The notes under the pieces: model-generated
Told to the model about the DNA's origin: nothing
The model's database searches: none
The model's input: only the letters and a program-made list of their open reading frames with translations
Part shown: positions 1-9,374 of the stretch, piece after piece
Numbering within the stretch: the first letter of the stretch is position 1
Layout of the letters: each line of letters begins with the position of its first letter
Origin: Gammaproteobacteria bacterium
GTDB lineage: Bacteria; Pseudomonadota; Gammaproteobacteria; Pseudomonadales; Azotimanducaceae
DNA: 58,223 nt
NCBI GenBank assembly: GCA_027297435.1
Contig: JAPUIA010000293.1
Coordinates: forward strand, 1 to 58,223
Direction: 5' to 3'
Program-made: the position numbers and the translations under genes

Positions 1-3000
1 TCGTTTGCCGCCGAACAGAACGGCACGGCGACGATCACGGTACGTGCGACCGACACCACAGCATTGTTTGTCGACACGACCGTCGATGTGACGGTCACTG
101 CCGTGGATGACGCACCCATAGTTGTGGGCGCCGCGACCCCTCTCGTCGTCCCTGAGGATTCGGGGGCAACGTCGATCAGCTTTACCGGCGTGTTCGACGA
201 TGCGGATATTCTGACGAATGGTGATTCGCTGAGTTACAGCGTTTTTGCCAACACGAACCCGACTCTGGTGACCTCTGCCGCCATGGCAGGTGATCAGTTG
301 AACGTGTCGTTTGGCGCGGAACAGAGCGGTGTGGCGACCATCACGGTTCGTGCGACTGACACCACGGCGTTGTTCGTTGACGCAACCGTACTGGTGACGG
401 TTACCCCGCTTGATGATGGTCCGGTCGTCGTAGGCGCTGCGACGCCACTGGTTGTGTCCGAGGATGCCGCCGATACATCGATCAGTTTCACCGGCGTGTT
501 CGATGATGTGGACATTCCCTTCGGTGACAGCCTGACCTACTCGGTACAAGGCAACACCAATGCAGGACTTTTCAACTCTGCCGTGATGGCGGGTGATCAG
601 TTGACCTTATCGTTTGCCGCCGATCAGAACGGCACCGCGACCATTACGGTACGTGCGACCGATCTCGCGCTGACGTTTGTCGACACGACCGTCGATGTGA
701 CGGTCACTGCGGTCGACGACGCGCCGGTTGTCGTCGCACCCCCGGCCCCGTTGGTCGTGGCTGAAGACGCAGGCAACACATCGGTCAGCTTCACCAGCGT
801 GTTCAACGATCCGGACGTTGCTACCAACGGCGATTCGTTGACATACACGGTCACCAACAACACGAATCCCGGACTGTTCGATTCTGCGGCAATGACGGGC
901 GATTCTCTCGATCTCGACTTCGCGCTCGATCAGAACGGCATCGCGACCATCACGGTACGGGTCACCGACAGCACACTGCTCTTCGTCGAGACAACGGTCG
1001 ATGTGACCGTGAATGCGATCAACGATGCGCCTTTCGAGGTAGCACCGGTGCCTCCTCAGGTCGTGCCTGAGGACAGCGGCGCTCTCATAATCGACCTGAC
1101 CGGCGTGTTCGACGACGTCGACATCGTGACGAACGCGGATGCTCTGGTTTTGACCGTCGATTCCGTAAGCGGCTCGCCTATCAATACCGCGGTTCTCGTG
1201 GGTGCGTCGCTCACGGTAACGTTTTTGCCTGACACGAACGGCGCGGCAACGGTCACCATTCGGGCGACGGATATTGCCCTCCTCTCGGCGACCAGCGTGA
1301 TCTCGTTTACCGTGAATGCGGTCAACGATACACCGTTTGTCGTGGCGCCTCCGACCCCGTTGACCGTGGCTGAGGATGCAGGCAACACATCGGTCAGCTT
1401 TGCAGGCGTTTTCGATGACGTGGATATCGGCACCAATGGCGATTTTCTGACGTATACCGTTTCCGCCAATACCAATCCGGGCTTGTTTAATTCCGCGACG
1501 ATGACGGGCACTTCTCTCAATCTCGACTTCGCGCTCGATCAGAACGGCACCGCGACCATTACGGTACGCGCGACGGACACGTTTGGTGCGTTTGCAGAAG
1601 AGCCTGTACTGATCACCGTCGATCCGATCAACGACAGCCCGTTTGTGGCGAACCCGATCGCGGACTTCACGATCTTTGAGGATGCGCCCGACATGACGTT
1701 CGATCTGAACGTCTTGTTCAACGACGTTGACATCGCGACTAACGGCGACGTGCTGACGTTCTCGATCTCGACCACTAACGACCCGCTCTTCGATCTGCAG
1801 AACATTGCCGGCGGCGTGCTGACGTTGTCGCTGACGCAAGATGCCTTCGGCGTTGCAACGATCACGCTCGACGCCGTGGATACCGGCGGTTTATCTGCAA
1901 CTCACGTCTTCACGCTTACGGTCCTCGAAGTGGACGATATCCCGATACCCCTGGACGACATGATCGTCATGAACGAGGACGATCCGTTGATTACGATCGA
2001 CGTGCTCGCCAACGACTTCCTCGGCGACCAACCCACGGTCATCGTTTCCGCCGGTGTCGGTGGTTTCAGCGAATCGTCGCCGACGACGGTGATCGATCCG
2101 TTCGGTGATCCGATTACGGGCCCCAACGGCACGGTAGCCATCAACGGCAATCTCATCGAATACGAGCCCAAGGCAGATTTCCACGGCACCGATTTCTTCA
2201 CCTACACCATTCAAGATTTGGACGGCCAACTCGGTACCGCGACCGTATTTATCAACGTTCAGGCGCAGAACGACCCGCCGATCGGGATTCAAGAGCGCAC
2301 CTACGCGATACTCGAGAACACGGTGCTCACGATCGATGCAGCGTCAGGCGTCTTCGTCGGCGCTTACGACGTGGACGGCAGCTTACTCGATGGTATGGGT
2401 AACCCGATCGGTTCACCCTTGAGCGCGTTTCTGACCACGCTGCCGCTCGTGGGTTCGGTGACTTTTGACGGGGTGACCGGGGCGTTTACGTACACGCCGC
2501 CGATCAACTACGTAGGCAACGCCGAGTTCGGTTATCGCTTGTTCGACAACATCACGGCTAGTACGGGTGCGGAATACGTCATTCGTATCGTGGTCAACGC
2601 ATCCCCGCTGCCGCCGCCGCTACCACCGCCCGGCCAGGTGTCGACGATCTTCAACCTGACGAACCTGCCTCTGGAACAATCCGTCGGTGTACCGGCCAAC
2701 GTGCTCGTGCTGATGGATGACTCCGGCAGCATGGACTGGAATATGATCGTCGCCGGCCCCGATCAGAATGGCGGTTTCGTACTGTCGAACCAAGGCCGGG
2801 CCAGCTCGGGGGTGCGAAGCAGAACCTACACCTATGTGTGGGATCTTTCGGTCAATACCTATTCTTCGAGTAGCACGTATGGTCGTATATTACCGACGGA
2901 AGAGGCTCTGGCAGCCGACCCCACAATGTTAGGCAATGAATACGGCGTGTGGCGGGCCCGCAACCCCCAACATAACCGCGCGTACTACAACCGGGACGTG

Positions 3001-6000
3001 CAATATGTACCCTGGACCGGTAACGATGCGATCAACTCCGACTTTCCGCAGGCCGATCCCAACAATATCCGGTTAGATCCGGTCGACCCCACCAACCTGT
3101 TCGATCTGTTGGCGCTCCACAGCTATAGGGCCAGCTCCGTGCCGGAATGGGACGACAACGGCGGAACGGAAAACATCGATGTGGATAACGTCTACCTTCC
3201 GCGCTACTACTACACGGCGTCAGCGGTGCCGTTGGCTTGGGACGATCCGCACACGCTCGTCGAGATTCGCGTCGGCTCCGGTCCGTTCCCGGGAGACATG
3301 TGGCCAGGCAGCCCCGATCGCGACGACTGTGCCGCGGGTGACAACGATCCTCTGGACTGCACGTACGCTCAGGAGATACAGAACTTCGCCAACTGGTTCA
3401 TGTACTACCGGTCTCGGGAGTACGTAGCCAAGGCCGGAGTCGGTGGCGTCATCGCGAGAGTGCAGGACATTCGTGTCGGCTACGAGACGATAAGCAACAG
3501 CACTTCTGAGCCGATACGTCAGATGAACGAGCACTACTACGAAGGCAACAAGAAGCTGCTGCTCGACGAGGTGTACTCGGTGAACTCGAGCGGTGGTACA
3601 CCGTTGCGGCAGTTGCTGGACCGCGCGGGCGGCATCTTTGGCTGTGATATCGGCAACGATTGCCCCCGACTGCCGGCGCCCGACGGTTTCTGCCAGCAGA
3701 ACTTTGCGCTGCTCTTCTCGGACGGTTACTGGAACGGCGGTGCCGGCACACCCGGCAACACGGACGACGATGGCGCCGGACCGTACGATGGTGGACGTTA
3801 TGCCGACACCGTCTCCGCAACCTTGGCTGACGTTGCCATGCATTACTACGAAACCGACATGCACCCGACGTACGATGACATCGTCGCAGTCACACGTCGC
3901 GACACGCTGGGTGCGCCGCCGGCGACCTTCCCAGGGGTCGTCAAGGTGATGCATCAGCACATGAAGACGTATGCCATCGCCTTCGGGGTGAGCGGTACCA
4001 TCGACCCGACGACGGTGCCTTCGAACCCGCTTACGCCATTTGCGTGGACCAACCCGTTCAGTGCATCGCTGCACAAGATCGATGACATGTTGCACGCGGC
4101 AACCAACGGTCGAGGCTCGTTCCTGAACGCGGGCAACCCCCAACAACTGGAACTGGCTTTCGAGCAGGCGTTCTTGGAATTCACTCAGGGGTCTTCGTCG
4201 ACCTCCGCAGCGGCGTTCAACTCGACGTCGTTACAGGATGGCACGCTCTTGTATCGCGGCTTTTACGATCTGCGCAACAATACCGGCGAGCTGATGGCAA
4301 CCACCGTCAATCCGGATGGTACGCTGGCCGCCACGCCGGTGTGGCGTGCGGCAGACCGGTTGAATCCGGTATTCAAGCTGCCGACTGCGCGTCGCTTGGT
4401 CACGTTCGATCGTGGCGCCTACAACGGCGTGGCGTTCCGGTATCCCAACCTCTCGCCTGATCAGCAGTTGACGATTGGCTCGATGGAAGTTGACTACATT
4501 CGCGGTATCAGAACCAATGAACTGCCCACGGGGAATTTGCGTGAAAGACCTCTAGACGACGGGTTGTTGGGCGACATCGTGAACTCGAGCCCGGTGTTCG
4601 TGGGTACGCCGCGCGGTTTCAACCGTGACCAGGCGCCGTATCCAACCTCCGACCTGTACTCGGATTTCGTGTCCACGAATGTGAACCGGACCCCGGTGGT
4701 GTACGTCGGCGCCAACGACGGCATCCTGCACGGCTTCAATGCCCTAACCGGTGATGAGCTGTTCGGCTACGTGCCCAACAAGATTCTGGACGCCACGCAG
4801 GCCTATCACTCTAGCCTAGACGTCTTTGCATCACCGTTCTATCTGCACCAGTACTACGTCGATCTGACGCCACGTTTGAACGACGTCTACATGCGCCCAT
4901 CCGATACGGTCTTGACCCGCAGCTGGAACTCGGTGCTGCTGGGCGGTCTCGGCGGTGGCGGCAAGGGCTTCTTCCTGCTCAACGTGAACGACCCGGACAC
5001 GATGTTCGCAAGCGATGCGAATGCGGGTCAATCGGTATTGTGGGAATTCACCGACGAAGACGATACCTATCCGGTCGACGGTATGGGTGTGCCGCTGGGT
5101 GGCGCCGTCGGCGCGATCACGGATCCGGTGGGCAATCCGGTCAAGGATCTCGGCTATGCGCTGTCCTTACCGACGATCGCCATGAGCAATATGGGTGACG
5201 GCGGGGCTCCCGAGGAACGAGCTTGGGTCGCCATATTCGGCAACGGTCCGAACTCGACTGCCGGCATCGCCAAGCTCTTCGTCCTAAATCTAGAGGGCGG
5301 CTTGGACGGTTGGGGTCCCGGTGACTTCACCAAGATCGATACCGGTATCGGGGTGCCGTTGACACCGCATCCGCTGGAGGGCTTCCCGAACGGTTTGGGT
5401 AGCACAACGGCCGTCGACCGTGATCTGAACGGAACCGTGGATTGGGTGTTTGCAGGCGATCGGTTGGGTAACCTGTACCGATTCGACATGACGGATGCCG
5501 ATCCGGCTAACTGGTTTAGCACGCGGTTGTTTCAAGCGACCTATGATGACGGCTCGACGGTACGCGAACAGCCGATCCTGTCCCGGCCCTTGGTGGTCAA
5601 ACACCCGACTGAGGACGGTTTCTTGATCATCTTCGGGACCGGTAGCTTTATGACCAAAGAAGATGGTACCAGTCAGGACGTCCAGTCTATCTACGGCATC
5701 TGGGATCGTGGCGAGGCCTCGCCAGCGACTGCGATTGCCGGAAGCAAGCAGGATCGCTTGGTCCAACAAATCATCACCAACGTGGTAGATGACGCGGTTA
5801 GTCCGCCAATCACGCGCAGAATTGTGTCGCGTAATCCGGTGAACTACACACCGGAAGGCGGGGTTCCCGGTACCTATGGTTGGTACATCGACCTCGACAT
5901 GGTACGCGCGGCGACGACCTTGTCTGGTGTCGGTAACTTGGATACCAGCGGCCAAGCGCCCCCGGCTCCGCAGTTTCCGGGTGAGAAAGCCGTACGCCGG

Positions 6001-6393
6001 ATGTTGTTCCGGGATGGTACGGTGATTACCACCACCGTGCTTCCGGCCGTCGGACAAGCATCGTGCTTTGGCGCTAGACCCGGTTCGATACTGTTGTTCG
6101 ATGCGCTCTCGGGTGGCGACGCCCTCTCCGCGGTCATCGACTTCAATACCGACGGGGTGGTGGATAGCGGCGACCTGGTCAGCTATGGCGGCGAGTCCTA
6201 TGCGGGCGGCATGCTCTTCAATCAGGAAGACCTCGACGGTAGCCTGGTAGACCTCTCGACGCTGGGTGGTGAAGGCGCAACCGATTGGTTGTTCGTCAGC
6301 GGCGGTAACGAGACCATTTCCTACCGCATCGACGATATCAACGACAGCCGTACCGGACGCTTGTCATGGCAACTTCTCGAAACCTCGAACTAG
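1..6393 (+). CDS. pilY1: Giant PilY1-family type IV pilus tip adhesin with Ig/cadherin-like repeat array (5' partial)
   Basis: The frame is open from base 1, so the N-terminus lies outside the window; at least 2130 residues are present. The first about 2600 bases encode tandem about 100-residue Ig/cadherin-like repeats with D-D/N-A-P starts. After a proline-rich hinge near 2610-2640 comes a von Willebrand A domain with an intact MIDAS motif DDSGS (2716-2730), then the PilC/PilY1 beta-propeller. That propeller holds a calcium-loop-like stretch, DLNGTVDWVFAGD, at about 5422-5460. Known PilY1 proteins sit at the pilus tip, act in adhesion and surface sensing, and are about 1150 residues long, so the repeat array is an added module. 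A PilY2-like gene follows immediately, as in Pseudomonas. Identity of the C-terminal 1250 residues is secure. Function of the repeats as an adhesive stalk is inferred. Confidence 0.9.
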   Translation, partial: SFAAEQNGTATITVRATDTTALFVDTTVDVTVTAVDDAPIVVGAATPLVVPEDSGATSISFTGVFDDADILTNGDSLSYSVFANTNPTLVTSAAMAGDQLNVSFGAEQSGVATITVRATDTTALFVDATVLVTVTPLDDGPVVVGAATPLVVSEDAADTSISFTGVFDDVDIPFGDSLTYSVQGNTNAGLFNSAVMAGDQLTLSFAADQNGTATITVRATDLALTFVDTTVDVTVTAVDDAPVVVAPPAPLVVAEDAGNTSVSFTSVFNDPDVATNGDSLTYTVTNNTNPGLFDSAAMTGDSLDLDFALDQNGIATITVRVTDSTLLFVETTVDVTVNAINDAPFEVAPVPPQVVPEDSGALIIDLTGVFDDVDIVTNADALVLTVDSVSGSPINTAVLVGASLTVTFLPDTNGAATVTIRATDIALLSATSVISFTVNAVNDTPFVVAPPTPLTVAEDAGNTSVSFAGVFDDVDIGTNGDFLTYTVSANTNPGLFNSATMTGTSLNLDFALDQNGTATITVRATDTFGAFAEEPVLITVDPINDSPFVANPIADFTIFEDAPDMTFDLNVLFNDVDIATNGDVLTFSISTTNDPLFDLQNIAGGVLTLSLTQDAFGVATITLDAVDTGGLSATHVFTLTVLEVDDIPIPLDDMIVMNEDDPLITIDVLANDFLGDQPTVIVSAGVGGFSESSPTTVIDPFGDPITGPNGTVAINGNLIEYEPKADFHGTDFFTYTIQDLDGQLGTATVFINVQAQNDPPIGIQERTYAILENTVLTIDAASGVFVGAYDVDGSLLDGMGNPIGSPLSAFLTTLPLVGSVTFDGVTGAFTYTPPINYVGNAEFGYRLFDNITASTGAEYVIRIVVNASPLPPPLPPPGQVSTIFNLTNLPLEQSVGVPANVLVLMDDSGSMDWNMIVAGPDQNGGFVLSNQGRASSGVRSRTYTYVWDLSVNTYSSSSTYGRILPTEEALAADPTMLGNEYGVWRARNPQHNRAYYNRDVQYVPWTGNDAINSDFPQADPNNIRLDPVDPTNLFDLLALHSYRASSVPEWDDNGGTENIDVDNVYLPRYYYTASAVPLAWDDPHTLVEIRVGSGPFPGDMWPGSPDRDDCAAGDNDPLDCTYAQEIQNFANWFMYYRSREYVAKAGVGGVIARVQDIRVGYETISNSTSEPIRQMNEHYYEGNKKLLLDEVYSVNSSGGTPLRQLLDRAGGIFGCDIGNDCPRLPAPDGFCQQNFALLFSDGYWNGGAGTPGNTDDDGAGPYDGGRYADTVSATLADVAMHYYETDMHPTYDDIVAVTRRDTLGAPPATFPGVVKVMHQHMKTYAIAFGVSGTIDPTTVPSNPLTPFAWTNPFSASLHKIDDMLHAATNGRGSFLNAGNPQQLELAFEQAFLEFTQGSSSTSAAAFNSTSLQDGTLLYRGFYDLRNNTGELMATTVNPDGTLAATPVWRAADRLNPVFKLPTARRLVTFDRGAYNGVAFRYPNLSPDQQLTIGSMEVDYIRGIRTNELPTGNLRERPLDDGLLGDIVNSSPVFVGTPRGFNRDQAPYPTSDLYSDFVSTNVNRTPVVYVGANDGILHGFNALTGDELFGYVPNKILDATQAYHSSLDVFASPFYLHQYYVDLTPRLNDVYMRPSDTVLTRSWNSVLLGGLGGGGKGFFLLNVNDPDTMFASDANAGQSVLWEFTDEDDTYPVDGMGVPLGGAVGAITDPVGNPVKDLGYALSLPTIAMSNMGDGGAPEERAWVAIFGNGPNSTAGIAKLFVLNLEGGLDGWGPGDFTKIDTGIGVPLTPHPLEGFPNGLGSTTAVDRDLNGTVDWVFAGDRLGNLYRFDMTDADPANWFSTRLFQATYDDGSTVREQPILSRPLVVKHPTEDGFLIIFGTGSFMTKEDGTSQDVQSIYGIWDRGEASPATAIAGSKQDRLVQQIITNVVDDAVSPPITRRIVSRNPVNYTPEGGVPGTYGWYIDLDMVRAATTLSGVGNLDTSGQAPPAPQFPGEKAVRRMLFRDGTVITTTVLPAVGQASCFGARPGSILLFDALSGGDALSAVIDFNTDGVVDSGDLVSYGGESYAGGMLFNQEDLDGSLVDLSTLGGEGATDWLFVSGGNETISYRIDDINDSRTGRLSWQLLETSN
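106..1932 (+). repeat. Six in-frame tandem repeats, alternating 306 and 303 bp, inside pilY1
   Basis: Measured from the D-D/N-A-P-like start of each unit, boundaries fall at 106, 412, 715, 1021, 1324, 1630 and 1933, giving unit lengths of 306, 303, 306, 303, 306 and 303 bp. Each encodes a beta-rich domain with conserved VxEDxG, FDDxDI, NGDSL and ATITVRATD segments. Parts are nearly identical as DNA: the stretch starting gatcagaacggcac recurs near 622 and 1537, and a segment around 67-103 recurs at about 677-711. This permits unit gain or loss by recombination. More units probably lie left of the window. After 1933 two more divergent cadherin/VCBS-like domains follow. Confidence 0.85.
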
Positions 6394-6407
6394 TGAGGAG
6401 AGGATCA

Positions 6408-6734
6408 ATGAAACGTAAGATCACACAACTGTTCTTGGTGTTCATCTGCAGCTTGGGCGCGTCGTCGCACGTCTTCTCCGCCGAACCGCCAATCGCTTCG
6501 GCGGTCGGCGTGATCCGGTCGCTGGACTATGGCGCAAACACGATGATTGTGAATGGCACCCGCTATCGCGTTGCGATCGACGTACAAGTCGATCTCGGCG
6601 CTGGCCACGGTGCCTTCACGATGTTGCAGGACGGCTGGAGCATTGAATTCGACTACACGGTGTACTCGGCTGTCGAACGCGAGATCGTGCGAGTGCGCCG
6701 AATTCCGGCCAACTTCGTCATCGAAGAGGCCTAA
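6408..6734 (+). CDS. pilY2: PilY2-like small exported protein
   Basis: A 108-residue protein with a clear N-terminal signal peptide (MKRKITQLFLVFICSLGASS, then VFSA before the mature part), followed by a small beta-rich domain. The start at 6408 has a good ribosome site (gagagga) just after the pilY1 stop. An upstream in-frame ATG at 6366 lies inside pilY1 and would bury the signal peptide. In Pseudomonas, pilY2 is the small gene directly after pilY1 and is needed for normal pilus assembly. The position, size and export signal agree, and the segment GVIRSLDYGANTMIVNG resembles that family. The call rests mainly on context. Confidence 0.65.
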   Translation: MKRKITQLFLVFICSLGASSHVFSAEPPIASAVGVIRSLDYGANTMIVNGTRYRVAIDVQVDLGAGHGAFTMLQDGWSIEFDYTVYSAVEREIVRVRRIPANFVIEEA

Positions 6735-6836
6735 GCGGCCCTGAATAGGGAGTCGGTCACAACGCCAGTGACTTAGGTGCGCTAGTCTGAAACAAGGCAA
6801 GTTACGACGAGTGTCCTGATAGGACGCTAGCGCAAT

Positions 6837-8105
6837 ATGGATGGACACACGCCCGCGCCAGGGCTGCAGAAGATTCCGGTCAGCAATCTGGTTTTAGGCA
6901 TGTACGTTGCCGAACTGGATCGGCCTTGGCTCGATAGCCCGTACCCAATCCAGGGTTTCTACGTTCGCTCGGAAATCAACATCCGCAAGCTCGCGGAGGA
7001 ATGCTCGTTCGTCTACGTTGATCCACGGCGCTACGACACTCGAATCGTGGACGTCGACCTGCAAGTCGTCCCACAGGGTAAGTCCGAGCGCAAACCGAGG
7101 GACAACGTCGTGCGTCTCAAGTCGGCTCGACCCCGCCGGCCAAAGACATACCGTGACAGCGTCGAGATTCGCGAGGAGTTGGTGCCCGCCCAGACCTCGC
7201 TAGAAGATGCGGTCGACGTCATGAAGTCGGTGGTCGACAAATTGCAGAAAACCGGCGGGATCCAGTTCGAAGACATCGAAACCGCCATCAAACCTCTGGT
7301 CAACAGCGTCATGCGCAACAAGGTCGCGATCGCTGCCTTGCTGCGCATTCGTTCACTTGGAGAATACAGCTATGCCCACGCGTTGGCATGCGCGGTTTGG
7401 GCGGCGTTGTTGGCTCGAGAGCTGGGCTTCTCGCGCTCGGACATCGATCGCTTGGCGATGGGTTGTTCGCTTCTCGACATCGGCAAGGTGCAGATTCCGA
7501 CGGAGCTGCTGGAAAGCCCGGAACCGCTCACGCCGGATCAGTGGACGATCATGCACACCCATGTCGACGCAGGTCTCGAGCTTGCCAAGGAAGCAGGCGT
7601 GGAGGACGCAATAATTCTGCAGATGCTGAAAACCCACCACGAGCGCCACGACGGATCGGGATATCCTCAAGGGCTGCAAGGCAACGCCATCCCGGTTTTC
7701 GGTCGTATCGCCGGTATCGTCGACAGTTACGATGCCATGATTTCTGAACGCCCCTATTCTAAGGCCATCTCTTCCTTCGCTGCCATTCGAGCGCTGCAGT
7801 CGCGGGCGGACGAGTTGTATCAAGAAGAGATTGTGGAGCATTTCATCAAGGCGATCGGCGTGTTCCCGGCGGGGACCATCGTCGAGTTGAATACGGGTGA
7901 GGTGGCAGTGGTCGTTTCACAGAACGGGGCCTGGCGCTTGAAACCCAAGGTCATGCTCATATTGGAAGAGAACAAACAGATCAGAACCAAGTTCGTCGTC
8001 ATAGACCTTGCCAGTACCGGCGGCCGAGCCAGCCCCACGATCTGGATTACCAAGGAGCATCCGGCGCACGCATTCGGTATCGATCCTGGGAAATACTTCT
8101 TGTGA
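6837..8105 (+). CDS. HD-GYP domain protein with DUF3391 N-terminus, altered HD motif
   Basis: 422 residues: an N-terminal DUF3391-type domain (about 10-130), then an HD-GYP domain (about 165-350). HD-GYP proteins hydrolyse c-di-GMP using a bi- or trinuclear metal site. The downstream signature HHERHDGSGYP (residues 267-277) is intact, as are the preceding H in HTHVDAG and the DSYDAM segment. The HD pair itself reads SLLDIGK: Asp214 is kept but the expected His is Leu213. That removes one metal ligand, so activity may be reduced, altered or lost. It lies about 100 bp after pilY2 and overlaps the EAL gene by 4 bp, suggesting one c-di-GMP module tied to pilus function. No c-di-GMP riboswitch was recognised upstream. 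Confidence 0.85.
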   Translation: MDGHTPAPGLQKIPVSNLVLGMYVAELDRPWLDSPYPIQGFYVRSEINIRKLAEECSFVYVDPRRYDTRIVDVDLQVVPQGKSERKPRDNVVRLKSARPRRPKTYRDSVEIREELVPAQTSLEDAVDVMKSVVDKLQKTGGIQFEDIETAIKPLVNSVMRNKVAIAALLRIRSLGEYSYAHALACAVWAALLARELGFSRSDIDRLAMGCSLLDIGKVQIPTELLESPEPLTPDQWTIMHTHVDAGLELAKEAGVEDAIILQMLKTHHERHDGSGYPQGLQGNAIPVFGRIAGIVDSYDAMISERPYSKAISSFAAIRALQSRADELYQEEIVEHFIKAIGVFPAGTIVELNTGEVAVVVSQNGAWRLKPKVMLILEENKQIRTKFVVIDLASTGGRASPTIWITKEHPAHAFGIDPGKYFL

Positions 8106-9346
8106 GGGGCGGCACGGTCAGGGGCGGGTCCGATGTAAATAGTGAGATTCAAGCGCTTTTGGCCAATCTCGACGAGAGCGCTGCGTTCGGCGTCGTGACG
8201 CTGGATAACGTCGGTGCGGTCTGCTCGGAATATGGTGTCGAGGCGGCGCAGCAAGCCATTGCCGAATTTACGCGTAGAACGCGGGAATTTCTGCGGGATA
8301 GCGATTCGAGCGTGGAACTGTCCGACACGCGGGTCTATTTCGCGTTGCAAGAACTCGTCGACAGCAACCATCTACTACTGGCCGCGCTTAAATTGGAACG
8401 CCTGTTTCAAGAGCCTCTGGTGATTGAAAAGACCGCGGTGCCGCTCACGATTCATGCCGGATTGGTGTTTTGCTCGGCAAAGGTCTTGGCCACCGATGGA
8501 GATCGAGCGCAGTTGTACAACTACGCCGAACGGGCGCGCGAGACGGCGCTCTCAAACGGTGCGACCTTTGACATCAAGTCGACCGATCAACTGTCCGTTC
8601 GAGAGACCGTACCAAGCATCAACAAGGCCGTATTGCTTGCCATCGACACCCACGATCTGACGATGGACTATCAGCCGAAGTATCGGCTTGCCGACGGCGC
8701 GTTGGTCGGGTCGGAAGCTTTGGTACGCTGGCGTCGTGACGGCATGATCATCCCGCCCAACGAATTCGTGCCGTTTTTGGCGGATGCGGCGTTGTGGGAT
8801 ATGACCCAGTACTGCTTACGTTGCGTCGTTCGAGATTCGTTGGAGTTTCCAACGAGCCTACCGACGTCGATCAACATCGATCCCTCATGTTTGAACGATA
8901 ATCTCGTGACGCTGATCAGGGACGAGCTGGCATTGTGGAATGTCGAACCCTCGCGTTTGATGCTGGAGATAACGGAGTCCGGCGTGATTCAGAATCACAC
9001 CGACTCGTTCGCTTTGTTGCAGACCATTCGCGAACTCGGCATTCCGATCTCGATCGATGACTTTGGTACGGGGTACTCGTCGATGCACCGTTTTCGCGAC
9101 CTACCGGCGGACGAGATCAAGCTGGATCGTAGCTTCATTCACAACATCGTTGAGGACGAGGCGAACCAGAAAATCACCCACACGCTCATCGAACTGTGCC
9201 ACCGGTTCGAGAAAACCGTCGTCGCGGAAGGCATCGAAGATGGCGCGACGGTGGAGCACCTTATCGACGCCGGTTGTGACTTGGGCCAGGGATTCTACTT
9301 GGGGGCACCGATGGGCAAAGACCGCTTCCGGTTGCTGCTCGACTAA
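8102..9346 (+). CDS. EAL-domain c-di-GMP phosphodiesterase with degenerate N-terminal domain
   Basis: 414 residues. The N-terminal about 150 residues look like a degenerate GGDEF-type domain with no GGDEF motif. The C-terminal EAL domain is complete by motif: GSEALVRW (E205-L207), LEITESG, DDFGTGYSS (D319-D320), IKLDRSFI and VVAEGIED. These are the metal-binding and catalytic positions of active c-di-GMP-specific phosphodiesterases, so enzymatic activity (c-di-GMP to pGpG) is likely. The GTG start overlaps the HD-GYP stop, which indicates translational coupling. A later start near residue 12 cannot be excluded because no strong ribosome site is visible. Confidence 0.88.
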   Translation: MRGGTVRGGSDVNSEIQALLANLDESAAFGVVTLDNVGAVCSEYGVEAAQQAIAEFTRRTREFLRDSDSSVELSDTRVYFALQELVDSNHLLLAALKLERLFQEPLVIEKTAVPLTIHAGLVFCSAKVLATDGDRAQLYNYAERARETALSNGATFDIKSTDQLSVRETVPSINKAVLLAIDTHDLTMDYQPKYRLADGALVGSEALVRWRRDGMIIPPNEFVPFLADAALWDMTQYCLRCVVRDSLEFPTSLPTSINIDPSCLNDNLVTLIRDELALWNVEPSRLMLEITESGVIQNHTDSFALLQTIRELGIPISIDDFGTGYSSMHRFRDLPADEIKLDRSFIHNIVEDEANQKITHTLIELCHRFEKTVVAEGIEDGATVEHLIDAGCDLGQGFYLGAPMGKDRFRLLLD

Positions 9347-9374
9347 CACCCCGTTGAAAAGGGGCGCGGGCCTT

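Noticed and set aside
607-1839. A 410-codon open frame on the minus strand inside pilY1
   Set aside because: It is antisense to a repetitive G+C-rich gene, composed of Arg/His-rich low-complexity sequence, and matches no family.
106-1932. CRISPR-like array
   Set aside because: Unit length about 305 bp and continuous in-frame coding; these are protein repeats.
3220-4146. A 308-codon minus-strand frame inside pilY1
   Set aside because: Shadow of the VWA and propeller coding sequence, with no recognisable protein features.
6735-6836. c-di-GMP riboswitch upstream of the HD-GYP gene
   Set aside because: Only a small GTCCT-GAT-AGGAC hairpin (6813-6825) was found; the conserved GEMM core is absent.
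9349-9364. CCCC/GGGG stem between the EAL gene and fimT as a terminator
   Set aside because: Four-base arms with no T-tract; too weak to call.
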